DNA of 32,588 nucleotides, from contig NW_026019272.1 of the NCBI RefSeq assembly GCF_932526225.1, positions 1 to 32,588 of the forward strand, given 5' to 3'. The DNA comes from Nematostella vectensis (taxonomy: Eukaryota > Cnidaria > Anthozoa > Actiniaria > Edwardsiidae). Positions 21,996 through 32,588 of the stretch are shown here, piece by piece. The position numbers were made by a program, and so were the translations under genes. Positions within the stretch are counted from its first letter, which is position 1. Every line of letters begins with the position of its first letter. Under the pieces are notes generated by a model that was given only the letters and a program-made list of their open reading frames with translations, made no database searches and was not told where the DNA came from.

Positions 21996-24370
21996 GCTCG
22001 TTTATTTCAACCGTTTGCAGTTCTTTTACAACTGAATTACCGGTAGGGTCAGCTAACTACAAAATACATTACACCATACATAATTCATAATAACATTAAA
22101 TCCCCAGCATATTGCGCTGAGACGAATTTGGAAAAACGGTCCGTGCGACCCGGAACCACACTATGTGAGCGCTTAGATCTTAGGGAGTATGGCGAGTTGG
22201 AGGATATAAGTCTGCTTGACACTAGGGGGTATAAGACGCTCCCCTGTTTGATATTGCTTATGAATTTTCTGCACACATTGTGACGCCGCGCCTCTAAAGA
22301 AGACAAGCATGCGCGTTCGAGGGCGTCCTCGTAGCTAAGGCCACTACCGAAAATTATTCCTAGAGATCTTTTTTGAATTCTTTCTAAGGCAGCACATAGG
22401 TATTGCGGAAGGTTGGAAAAGACAACGCAGGCATACTCTAAGATGGACCTTATAAGAGAACAGTACACAGACACTAAATCCCTTTCTGAGACACCACATG
22501 ATTTTAGTTTTCTGAGTGCATAGAGACGACGGTTTGACTTTTTGATCACATAGTCACAGTGCGATGACCAACTAAGGTCCGAAGAGATATACACACCGAG
22601 AAGCTTGAAACTGGTGACTGACTCAATAACGGAACCGCCGACCGCTATTGGTTGGCACTGAGAACTATTGTACTGTAAAAAATCAACCCGCATCTCCTTG
22701 CACTTACTAGGATTTAACAGCATGTTATTATTTTGTGCGAAATTGTTGACATTATTTACCATATGTCTCATGACAGATGGAGCGTTGCGAGGAATTATTT
22801 CTAGAATAGATAAGTCATCAACGTATTTCACCCTAGGACCCCAGGCGCGCACTAGATCATCTACCATAACTGCAAATAAAATGGGGCTCAATTTGGTTCC
22901 CTGAGGAATTCCACCATTTGGGGATTTACAAGCTGATGACGAGTTAGCAATTTGGACACTCTGTGACCTGCCTTGAAGAAAAGCGGCAACCCACCTGACT
23001 AAGGAGGGGTGTAACCCATAGCTAGAAAGCTTACTTAGCAAGATACGATGATCAATAATATCAAAGCCCTTTTTGAAGTCTGCAAAAAAGAATCTTAGCG
23101 AACAGTTGCCATTATCCAGCGCTTCTAATGCGAGATGTAATAAATAGACTAACGCTTGAGAAGTTGATCTACCTGCAAGGGCGAACTGTTTGGGGTCAAG
23201 TTTACTAGTTAATGAGGGCGTAATCCGGGACAAGGTGAAACTTTCCATTATTTTAGCGACTTGACTTGTTAAAGAAACTGGTCTAATGTCTTTTTCTACA
23301 GACTTAGCGGGTTTCTGCTTGGGAAGGGGTTTTACAATTGCACTTTTCAGCAGGGAAGGGAGCGATCCCTCAACCAATGACGCGTTGTAAATGTCACTAA
23401 CAACGGGACCAAGCTCATGAGCAAACTCCTTTAAGATTATGTTCGGGAGACCGTCCGGGCCAGGGGCTTTTTTTACTTTGATCCCACGGAGCGCTAATTC
23501 TGCTTCCCATGGCGTTGCGAGCAGGTCTGGAGGTACAGAATCCACAATAATTTCCTTAACATCCGACTGTGCCAGGGGGGTGAAACCGGAGGTGAGACTT
23601 ACAAAAAAGTCATTGATCTTGTCACACAGGGAGTCAACGGAGTCAATAATCAGACCATCAACCAGTTGGAGGTACCACTGCCCAGAATCATCAGAAACTC
23701 CAGACAGATTCTTTATCTCCTTCCACCACTTCCCTACACTGGACTCCTTAAGATTTTTGACCTTGCTATTATAAAAGGACTTTTTGGCAGATGAAATAGC
23801 CTTTTGAACTTTATTCCTCCACATTTTGACTGCTGGAGAGTCCTTTCCATACCGCACAAGGGCATGCTGTCTTCGGGCGACAAGGGATTTTATTTTTGTC
23901 GAAATCCAAGGCTTGTCCGTGGAATGGACGCGGAACGTCTTGAGTGGCAGGAATTGGTTGATCGCATCTGACAGGATCTGATAGAAAAGATCGAACTTTT
24001 CCTTGCAATTGTCGAGACCATATACCTCATCCCAAGAAAATGATGTAATCCAACTTCCAAACCCCCGCAGGGCGCTGTCCCTCGTGTCTCTTTTAGTTAT
24101 CGTGCATTTGACACCCTTTTGACTTGGCGGGGCTTGTTGAATAAGAACGCCGTAATGATCGCTGCGGCCAATTTTTGGGAGCTGTTTGGGAACTTGGAGG
24201 CATTTAGGATTGTTAGTCAGGCACCAATCCAGTGTCCCAGTATCGCGGGTTAAGACATTCACAGTTTGGGTGAGGCCGGCGGATCTTTTGAACGGCACAG
24301 GTGAAATTTTTGTCGATGTAGGATTGAAGTCACCAGTCACACAAACCAAAGCTTCAGGGTGAGACCGCCA
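21968..24370 (-). mobile_element. CR1/L2-like LINE copy 1, 5'-truncated
   Basis: Minus-strand non-LTR retrotransposon remnant of ~2.4 kb. In its own orientation it starts inside the endonuclease domain, runs through the reverse transcriptase and a short 3' UTR, and ends in a (TTA/ATT)9 microsatellite tail at 21968-21995. Such simple-repeat 3' tails, in place of poly(A), are known from CR1/L2-type elements. The 5' junction lies at an A5 stretch shared with a satellite decamer variant. Flanks are identical in decamer order to those of the second copy, so the two were duplicated after a single insertion. Confidence 0.9.
21996..22084 (-). other. LINE 3' UTR (copy 1)
   Basis: An 89-nt 3' UTR. It contains a CAGTT/AACTG stem with a 7-nt loop (22018-22034), which resembles the 3' hairpins that CR1/L2-type reverse transcriptases recognise, and an AATAAA on the minus strand (22001-22006), a few bases before the ATT tail. 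Confidence 0.6.
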
Positions 24371-24391
24371 AAAATCATCATTAATCATCAT
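22085..24391 (-). CDS. LINE endonuclease-reverse transcriptase, N-truncated (copy 1)
   Basis: A 768-residue ORF ending in TGA. Residues 1-6 come from satellite decamers and the element begins at about residue 7. The remaining end of the APE-like endonuclease shows GDFN (20-23), TLDW (53-56) and SDH (77-79), but the N-terminal catalytic part is missing, so DNA nicking should be lost. The reverse transcriptase shows KAPGPDGLP (308-316), FADFKKGFD (436-444, Asp438), GGIPQGTKLSP (493-503), YVDD (523-526, Asp525/526), LNPSKCKEM (559-567) and FKLLGVYIS (595-603). The frame is uninterrupted. The Met start lies two codons after a stop inside satellite DNA, so it is not the native start. CR1/L2 clade is likely, and other Jockey-superfamily clades are possible. 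Confidence 0.92.
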   Translation of the reverse strand: MMINDDFWRSHPEALVCVTGDFNPTSTKISPVPFKRSAGLTQTVNVLTRDTGTLDWCLTNNPKCLQVPKQLPKIGRSDHYGVLIQQAPPSQKGVKCTITKRDTRDSALRGFGSWITSFSWDEVYGLDNCKEKFDLFYQILSDAINQFLPLKTFRVHSTDKPWISTKIKSLVARRQHALVRYGKDSPAVKMWRNKVQKAISSAKKSFYNSKVKNLKESSVGKWWKEIKNLSGVSDDSGQWYLQLVDGLIIDSVDSLCDKINDFFVSLTSGFTPLAQSDVKEIIVDSVPPDLLATPWEAELALRGIKVKKAPGPDGLPNIILKEFAHELGPVVSDIYNASLVEGSLPSLLKSAIVKPLPKQKPAKSVEKDIRPVSLTSQVAKIMESFTLSRITPSLTSKLDPKQFALAGRSTSQALVYLLHLALEALDNGNCSLRFFFADFKKGFDIIDHRILLSKLSSYGLHPSLVRWVAAFLQGRSQSVQIANSSSACKSPNGGIPQGTKLSPILFAVMVDDLVRAWGPRVKYVDDLSILEIIPRNAPSVMRHMVNNVNNFAQNNNMLLNPSKCKEMRVDFLQYNSSQCQPIAVGGSVIESVTSFKLLGVYISSDLSWSSHCDYVIKKSNRRLYALRKLKSCGVSERDLVSVYCSLIRSILEYACVVFSNLPQYLCAALERIQKRSLGIIFGSGLSYEDALERACLSSLEARRHNVCRKFISNIKQGSVLYPLVSSRLISSNSPYSLRSKRSHSVVPGRTDRFSKFVSAQYAGDLMLL

Positions 24392-27208
24392 TAATCATTA
24401 TAAATCATCATTAATCATCATTAATCATCATAAATCATCATTAATCATCATAAATCATCATAAATCATCATTAATCATCATTAATCATCATAAATCATCA
24501 TTAATCATCATAAATCATCATAAATCATCATAAATCATCAAAAATCATCATTAATCATCATAAATCATCATAAATCATCATAAATCATCATAAATCATCA
24601 TTAATCATCATAAATCATCATAAATCATCATAAATCATCATAAATCATCATAAATCATCATAAATCATCATCAATCATCATAAATCATCATAAATCATCA
24701 TTAATCATCATAAATCATCATTAATCATCATAAATCATCATTAATCATCATAAATCATCATAAATCATCATAAATCATCATAAATCATCATAAATCATCT
24801 TTAATCATCATTGATCATCATTAATCATCATTAATCATCATAAATCATCATAAATCATCATTAATCATCATTAATCATCATAAATCATCATAAATCAACA
24901 TTAATCATCATTAATCATCATTAATCATCATTAATCATCATTACTCATCATTACTCATCATTACTCATCATTAATCATCATTAATCATCATTACTCATCA
25001 TTACTCATCATTACTCATCATTAATCATCATTAATCATCATTAATCATCATTACTCATCATTACTCATCATTACTCATCATAAATCATCATTAATCATCA
25101 ATACTCATCATTACTCATCATTACTCATCATTACTCATCATTAATCATCATTAATCATCATTACTCATCATTACTCATCATTACTCATCATTACTCATCA
25201 TTACTCATCATTACTCATCATTACTCATCATTACTCATCATTACTCATCATTACTCATCATTAATCATCATTAATCATCATTACTCATCATTGATCATCA
25301 TTGATCATCATAAATCATCATTAATCATCATTGATTATCATTAATCATCATTGATCATCATAAATCATCATTAATCATCATTGATCATCATTGATCATCA
25401 TTAATCATCATTAATCATCATTAATCATCATTGATCATCATTAATCATCATTGATCATCATTAATCATCATTGATCATCATAAATCATCATTAATCATCA
25501 TTGATCATCATTAATCATCATTGATCATCATAAATCATCATTGATCATCATAAATCATCATTGATCATCATTAATCATCATTGATCATCATAAATCATCA
25601 TAAATCATCATAACTCATCATAAATCATCATAAATCATCATAAATCATCATAAATCATCATAAATCATCATAAATGATCATAAATCATCATAAATCATCA
25701 TAAATCATCACAAATCATCATAAATCATCATTAATCGTCATAAATCATCATAAATCATCATAAATCATCATGAATCATCACAAATCATCATAAATCATCA
25801 TGAATCATCACAAATCATTATTAATCATCATAAATCATCATAAATCATCATTAATCATCATTACTCATCATAAATCATCATAAATCATCATAAATCATCA
25901 TTAATCATCATTAATCATCATAAATCATCATAAATCAACATTAATCATCATTAATCATCATTAATCATCATTAATCATCATTACTCATCATTACTCATCA
26001 TTACTCATCATTAATCATCATTAATCATCATTACTCATCATTACTCATCATTAATCATCATTAATCATCATTAATCATCATTACTCATCATTACTCATCA
26101 TAAATCATCATTAATCATCAATACTCATCATTACTCATCATTACTCATCATTAATCATCATTAATCATCATTACTCATCATTACTCATCATTACTCATCA
26201 TTACTCATCATTACTCATCATTACTCATCATTAATCATCATTAATCATCATTACTCATCATTACTCATCATTACTCATCATTACTCATCATTACTCATCA
26301 TTACTCATCATTACTCATCATTACTCATCATTACTCATCATTACTCATCATTACTCATCATTACTCATCATTAATCATCATTAATCATCATTACTCATCA
26401 TTGATCATCATTGATCATCATAAATCATCATTAATCATCATTGATCATCATTAATCATCATTGATCATCATAAATCATCATTAATCATCATTGATCATCA
26501 TTAATCATCATTGATCATCATTAATCATCATTGATCATCATAAATCATCATTAATCATCATTGATAATCATTAATCATCATTGATCATCATTAATCATCA
26601 TTAATCATCATTAATCATCATGAATCATCACAAATCATCATTAATCATCATAAATCATCATAAATCATCATTAATCATCATTAATCATCATAAATCATCA
26701 TAAATCATCATAAATCATCATTAATCATCATTAATCATCATAAATCATCATAAATCAACATTAATCATCATTACTCATCATTAATCATCATTAATCATCA
26801 TTACTCATCATTACTCATCATTACTCATCATTACTCATCATTAATCATCATTACTCATCATTACTCATCATTAATCATCATTACTCATCATTACTCATCA
26901 TTACTCATCATTAATCATCATTACTCATCATTACTCATCATTACTCATCATTGATCATCATTGATCATCATAAATCATCATTAATCATCATTGATCATCA
27001 TTAATCATCATTGATCATCATAAATCATCATTAATCATCATTGATCATCATTAATCATCATTGATCATCATTAATCATCATTGATCATCATAAATCATCA
27101 TTAATCATCATTGATAATCATTAATCATCATTAATCATCATTAATCATCATTAATCATCATTAATCATCATTAATCATCATTAATCATCATTAATCATCA
27201 TAAATCAT

Positions 27209-27211
<3 letters not shown>
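24371..27211. repeat. 10-bp satellite, block 3
   Basis: About 284 decamers between the two LINE copies. It starts with the same decamer order as 19796 and 29618. Marker TCAACATTAA occurs at about 24895, 25935 and 26755 (spacing 1040 and 820 bp) and TCATCAATAC at about 25095 and 26115 (1020 bp), so a ~0.8-1.1-kb higher-order repeat is present. Spacings are multiples of 10. No gene. Confidence 0.97.
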
Positions 27212-27243
<32 letters not shown>

Positions 27244-29617
27244 CTCGTTTATTTCAACCGTTTGCAGTTCTTTTACAACTGAATTACCGGTAGGGTCAGC
27301 TAACTACAAAATTCATTACACCATACATAATTCATAATAACATTAAATCCCCAGCATATTGCGCTGAGACGAATTTGGAAAAACGGTCCGTGCGACCCGG
27401 AACCACACTATGTGAGCGCTTAGATCTTAGGGAGTATGGCGAGTTGGAGGATATAAGTCTGCTTGACACTAGGGGGTATAAGACGCTCCCCTGTTTGATA
27501 TTGCTTATGAATTTTCTGCACACATTGAGACGCCGCGCCTCTAAAGAAGACAAGCATGCGCGTTCGAGGGCGTCCTCGTAGCTAAGGCCACTACCGAAAA
27601 TTATTCCTAGAGATCTTTTTTGAATTCTTTCTAAGGCAGCACATAGGTATTGCGGAAGGTTGGAAAAGACAACGCAGGCATACTCTAAGATGGACCTTAT
27701 AAGAGAACAGTACACAGACACTAAATCCCTTTCTGAGACACCACATGATTTTAGTTTTCTGAGTGCATAGAGACGACGGTTTGACTTTTTGATCACATAG
27801 TCACAGTGCGATGACCAACTAAGGTCCGAAGAGATATACACACCGAGAAGCTTGAAACTGGTGACTGACTCAATAACGGAACCGCCGACCGCTATTGGTT
27901 GGCACTGAGAACTATTGTACTGTAAAAAATCAACCCGCATCTCCTTGCACTTACTAGGATTTAACAGCATGTTATTATTTTGTGCGAAATTGTTGACATT
28001 ATTTACCATATGTCTCATGACAGATGGAGCGTTGCGAGGAATTATTTCTAGAATAGATAAGTCATCAACGTATTTCACCCTAGGACCCCAGGCGCGCACT
28101 AGATCATCTACCATAACTGCAAATAAAATGGGGCTCAATTTGGTTCCCTGAGGAATTCCACCATTTGGGGATTTACAAGCTGATGACGAGTTAGCAATTT
28201 GGACACTCTGTGACCTGCCTTGAAGAAAAGCGGCAACCCACCTGACTAAGGAGGGGTGTAACCCATAGCTAGAATGCTTACTTAGCAAGATACGATGATC
28301 AATAATATCAAAGCCCTTTTTGAAGTCTGCAAAAAAGAATCTTAGCGAACAGTTGCCATTATCCAGCGCTTCTAATGCGAGATGTAATAAATAGACTAAC
28401 GCTTGAGAAGTTGATCTACCTGCAAGGGCGAACTGTTTGGGGTCAAGTTTACTAGTTAATGAGGGCGTAATCCGGGACAAGGTGAAACTTTCCATTATTT
28501 TAGCGACTTGACTTGTTAAAGAAACTGGTCTAATGTCTTTTTCTACAGACTTAGCGGGTTTCTGCTTGGGAAGGGGTTTTACAATTGCACTTTTCAGCAG
28601 GGAAGGGAGCGATCCCTCAACCAATGACGCGTTGTAAATGTCACTAACAACGGGACCAAGCTCATGAGCAAACTCCTTTAAGATTATGTTCGGGAGACCG
28701 TCCGGGCCAGGGGCTTTTTTTACTTTGATCCCACGGAGCGCTAATTCTGCTTCCCATGGCGTTGCGAGCAGGTCTGGAGGTACAGAATCCACAATAATTT
28801 CTTTAACATCCGACTGTGCCAGGGGGGTGAAACCGGAGGTGAGACTTACAAAAAAGTCATTGATCTTGTCACACAGGGAGTCAACGGAGTCAATAATCAG
28901 ACCATCAACCAGTTGGAGGTACCACTGCCCAGAATCATCAGAAACTCCAGACAGATTCTTTATCTCCTTCCACCACTTCCCTACACTGGACTCCTTAAGA
29001 TTTTTGACCTTGCTATTATAAAAGGACTTTTTGGCAGATGAAATAGCCTTTTGAACTTTATTCCTCCACATTTTGACTGCTGGAGAGTCCTTTCCATACC
29101 GCACAAGGGCATGCTGTCTTCGGGCGACAAGGGATTTTATTTTTGTCGAAATCCAAGGCTTGTCCGTGGAATGGACGCGGAACGTCTTGAGTGGCAGGAA
29201 TTGGTTGATCGCATCTGACAGGATCTGATAGAAAAGATCGAACTTTTCCTTGCAATTGTCGAGACCATATACCTCATCCCAAGAAAATGATGTAATCCAA
29301 CTTCCAAACCCCCGCAGGGCGCTGTACCTCGTGTCTCTTTTAGTTATCGTGCATTTGACACCCTTTTGACTTGGCGGGGCTTGTTGAATAAGAACGCCGT
29401 AATGATCGCTGCGGCCAATTTTTGGGAGCTGTTTGGGAACTTGGAGGCATTTAGGATTGTTAGTCAGGCACCAATCCAGTGTCCCAGTATCGCGGGTTAA
29501 GACATTCACAGTTTGGGTGAGGCCGGCGGATCTTTTGAACGGCACAGGTGAAATTTTTGTCGATGTAGGATTAAAGTCACCAGTCACACAAACCAAAGCT
29601 TCAGGGTGAGACCGCCA
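27212..29617 (-). mobile_element. CR1/L2-like LINE copy 2, 5'-truncated
   Basis: Second copy with the same truncation point, the same 3' UTR and a tail one TAA unit longer (27212-27241). It lies 5247 bp from copy 1 and differs from it at only about six bases by eye over ~2.35 kb. Identical flanks mean it arose by duplication of a satellite-plus-LINE unit and not by new retrotransposition. Confidence 0.9.
27242..27331 (-). other. LINE 3' UTR (copy 2)
   Basis: Same 3' UTR as copy 1 with one base change near 27310. The hairpin is at 27265-27281 and AATAAA (minus) at 27248-27253. Confidence 0.6.
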
Positions 29618-29638
29618 AAAATCATCATTAATCATCAT
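27332..29638 (-). CDS. LINE endonuclease-reverse transcriptase, N-truncated (copy 2)
   Basis: Same 768-residue architecture as the other copy, with all reverse transcriptase motifs intact. Three residues differ: Asp105 to Tyr, Leu455 to His and His704 to Leu (copy 1 to copy 2). None is in a catalytic motif. With about three nonsynonymous and two synonymous changes there is no sign of selection to keep the protein, and the open frame most likely reflects youth. Expression from within satellite DNA has no visible promoter. Confidence 0.92.
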   Translation of the reverse strand: MMINDDFWRSHPEALVCVTGDFNPTSTKISPVPFKRSAGLTQTVNVLTRDTGTLDWCLTNNPKCLQVPKQLPKIGRSDHYGVLIQQAPPSQKGVKCTITKRDTRYSALRGFGSWITSFSWDEVYGLDNCKEKFDLFYQILSDAINQFLPLKTFRVHSTDKPWISTKIKSLVARRQHALVRYGKDSPAVKMWRNKVQKAISSAKKSFYNSKVKNLKESSVGKWWKEIKNLSGVSDDSGQWYLQLVDGLIIDSVDSLCDKINDFFVSLTSGFTPLAQSDVKEIIVDSVPPDLLATPWEAELALRGIKVKKAPGPDGLPNIILKEFAHELGPVVSDIYNASLVEGSLPSLLKSAIVKPLPKQKPAKSVEKDIRPVSLTSQVAKIMESFTLSRITPSLTSKLDPKQFALAGRSTSQALVYLLHLALEALDNGNCSLRFFFADFKKGFDIIDHRILLSKHSSYGLHPSLVRWVAAFLQGRSQSVQIANSSSACKSPNGGIPQGTKLSPILFAVMVDDLVRAWGPRVKYVDDLSILEIIPRNAPSVMRHMVNNVNNFAQNNNMLLNPSKCKEMRVDFLQYNSSQCQPIAVGGSVIESVTSFKLLGVYISSDLSWSSHCDYVIKKSNRRLYALRKLKSCGVSERDLVSVYCSLIRSILEYACVVFSNLPQYLCAALERIQKRSLGIIFGSGLSYEDALERACLSSLEARRLNVCRKFISNIKQGSVLYPLVSSRLISSNSPYSLRSKRSHSVVPGRTDRFSKFVSAQYAGDLMLL

Positions 29639-32588
29639 TAATCATTATAAATCATCATTAATCATCATTAATCATCATAAATCATCATTAATCATCATAA
29701 ATCATCATAAATCATCATAAATCATCATTAATCATCATTAATCATCATAAATCATCATTAATCATCATAAATCATCATAAATCATCATAAATCATCAAAA
29801 ATCATCATTAATCATCATAAATCATCATAAATCATCATAAATCATCATTAATCATCATAAATCATCATAAATCATCATAAATCATCATAAATCATCATCA
29901 ATCATCATAAATCATCATAAATCATCATAAATCATCATAAATCATCATTAATCATCATAAATCATCATTAATCATCATAAATCATCATAAATCATCATAA
30001 ATCATCATAAATCATCATAAATCATCTTTAATCATCATTGATCATCATTAATCATCATTAATCATCATTAATCATCATTGATCATAATAAATCATCATTA
30101 ATCATCATTGATCATCATTAATCATCATTGATCATCATAAATCATCATTAATCATCATTGATCATCATTAATCATCATTGATCCATTGATCATCATAAAT
30201 CATCATTAATCATCATTGATCATCATTAATCATCATTTATCATCATAAATCATCATTGATCATCATAAATCATCATTGATCATCATTAATCATCATTGAT
30301 CATCATAAATCATCATAACTCATCATAAATCATCATAAATCATCATAAATCATCATAAATCATCATAAATCATCATAAATCATCATAAATCATCATAAAT
30401 CATCATTAATCATCATAAATCATCATAAATCATCATAAATCATCATGAATCATCACAAATCATCATAAATCATCATGAATCATCACAAATCATCATTAAT
30501 CATCATAAATCATCATAAATCATCATTAATCATCATTACTCATCATAAATCATCATAAATCAACATTAATCATCATTAATCATCATTAATCATCATTAAT
30601 CATCATTACTCATCATTACTCATCATTACTCATCATTAATCATCAGTAATCATCATTACTCATCATTACTCATCATTAATCATCATTAATCATCATTAAT
30701 CATCATTACTCATCATTACTCATCATTACTCATCATAAATCATCATTAATCATCAATACTCATCATTACTCATCATTACTCATCATTACTCATCATTAAT
30801 CATCATTAATCATCATTACTCATCATTACTCATCATTACTCATCATTACTCATCATTACTCATCATTACTCATCATTACTCATCATTACTCATCATTACT
30901 CATCATTACTCATCATTACTCATCATTACTCATCATTACTCATTATTACTCATCATTAATCATCATTAATCATCATTACTCATCATTGATCATCATTGAT
31001 CATCATAAATCATCATTAATCATCATTGATCATCATTAATCATCATTGATCATCATAAATCATCATTAATCATCATTGATCATCATTAATCATCATTGAT
31101 CATCATTAATCATCATTGATCATCATAAATCATCATTAATCATCATTGATAATCATTAATCATCATTGATCATCATAAATCATCATTCATCATCATTAAT
31201 CATCATTAATCATCATTGATCATCATTAATCATCATTGATCATCATAAATCATCATTGATCATCATAAATCATCATTGATCATCATTAATCATCATTGAT
31301 CATCATAAATCATCATAACTCATCATAAATCATCATAAATCATCATAAATCATCATAAATCATCATAAATCATCATAAATCATCATAAATCATCATAAAT
31401 CATCATAAATCATCATAAATCATCACAAGTCATCATAAATCATCATTAATCATCATAAATCATCATAAATCATCATAAATCATCATGAATCATCACAAAT
31501 CATCATAAATCATCATGAATCATCACAAATCATCATTAATCATCATAAATCATCATAAATCATCATTAATCATCATTACTCATCATAAATCATCATAAAT
31601 CATCATAAATCATCATTAATCATCATTAATCATCATAAATCATCATAAATCAACATTAATCATCATTAATCATCATTAATCATCATTAATCATCATTACT
31701 CATCATTACTCATCATTACTCATCATTAATCATCATTAATCATCATTACTCATCATTACTCATCATTACTCATCATTAATCATCATTAATCATCATTAAT
31801 CATCATTACTCATCATTACTCATCATTACTCATCATAAATCATCATTAATCATCAATACTCATCATTACTCATCATTACTCATCATTACTCATCATTAAT
31901 CATCATTAATCATCATTACTCATCATTACTCATCATTACTCATCATTACTCATCATTACTCATCATTACTCATCATTACTCATCATTACTCATCATTACT
32001 CATCATTACTCATCATTACTCATCATTACTCATCATTAATCATCATTAATCATCATTACTCATCATTGATCATCATTGATCATCATAAATCATCATTAAT
32101 CATCATTGATCATTATTAATCATCATTAATCATCATTAATCATCATTGATCATCATTAATCATCATTGATCATCATTAATCATCATTAATCATCATTAAT
32201 CATCATAAATCATCATAAATCATCATTAATCATCATTAATCATCATTAATCATTATAAATCATCATAAATCATCATAAATCATCATAAATCATCATTAAT
32301 CATCATAAATCATCATTAATCATCATTAATCATCATTATTCATCATTAATCATCATAAATCATCATAAATCATCATTAATCATCATTACTCATCATTAAT
32401 CATCATTAATCATCATTACTCATCATTAATCATCATTAATCATCATTAATCATCATTAATCATCATTACTCATCATTGATCATCATTGATCATCATTAAT
32501 CATCATTGATCATCATTAATCATCATTGATCATCATAAATCATCATTAATCATCATTGATCATCATAAATCATCATTAATCATCATTG
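29618..32588. repeat. 10-bp satellite, block 4 (to window edge)
   Basis: About 297 decamers, starting with the same variant order as blocks 2 and 3. TCAACATTAA occurs at about 30560 and 31650 (1090 bp) and TCATCAATAC at about 30750 and 31850 (1100 bp). One 8-base unit near 30181 shifts the register. The block has not reached another LINE copy by the window edge. No gene. Confidence 0.97.

Noticed and set aside
22668-22904. Plus-strand ORFs inside the LINE copies (also 23439-23774, 27375-27581, 27915-28151, 28686-29021)
   Set aside because: Antisense shadows of the reverse transcriptase frame, which is clearly the real one.

Overview
The window looks like eukaryotic, intergenic, satellite-type DNA. 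There is no bacterial gene content, no rRNA or tRNA gene that I can recognise, and no host protein-coding gene I would defend. The only convincing protein is the endonuclease-reverse transcriptase of a CR1/L2-like non-LTR retrotransposon (LINE), present twice. Its motif wording resembles elements common in marine invertebrates such as cnidarians. That is recognition from memory, so the host assignment is tentative.

Layout. (1) 1-295: an AT-rich 10-bp tandem repeat, consensus TCATCATTAA. (2) 296-19699: a macrosatellite, 2.74 tandem copies of a ~7,088-bp unit (296-7380, 7381-14468, 14469-19699) that are nearly identical. Each unit has a ~4.7-kb domain in which the + strand is almost free of G (C/A-rich) and a ~2.4-kb segment of more ordinary composition. 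The G-poor domain is built of three diverged modules separated by a ~100-bp block, here called K. K keeps its G residues and carries a 10-bp inverted repeat. (3) 19700-19720: a 21-nt A run at the macrosatellite/decamer junction. (4) 19721-32588: decamer satellite interrupted by two LINE copies on the minus strand (21968-24370 and 27212-29617). Both are 5'-truncated at the same base and share flanks, so they were copied together with the satellite.

Three nested scales of repetition are visible in the right-hand part: the 10-bp unit, a ~0.8-1.1-kb higher-order pattern of decamer variants, and a ~4.6-5.2-kb unit of satellite plus LINE. The decamer order around 19790 matches the left and right flanks of the LINE copies joined together, so it looks like the preserved empty (pre-insertion) site.

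The most unusual biology is in the macrosatellite. Paralogous segments inside one unit differ mainly by G-to-A changes on the + strand (C-to-T on the minus strand), 21 in one direction and none in the other over ~165 bp. The domain also has repeated G-quadruplex-capable tracts on the minus strand. This would fit strand-specific cytosine deamination, for example of the displaced strand of R-loops, but that mechanism is inference.
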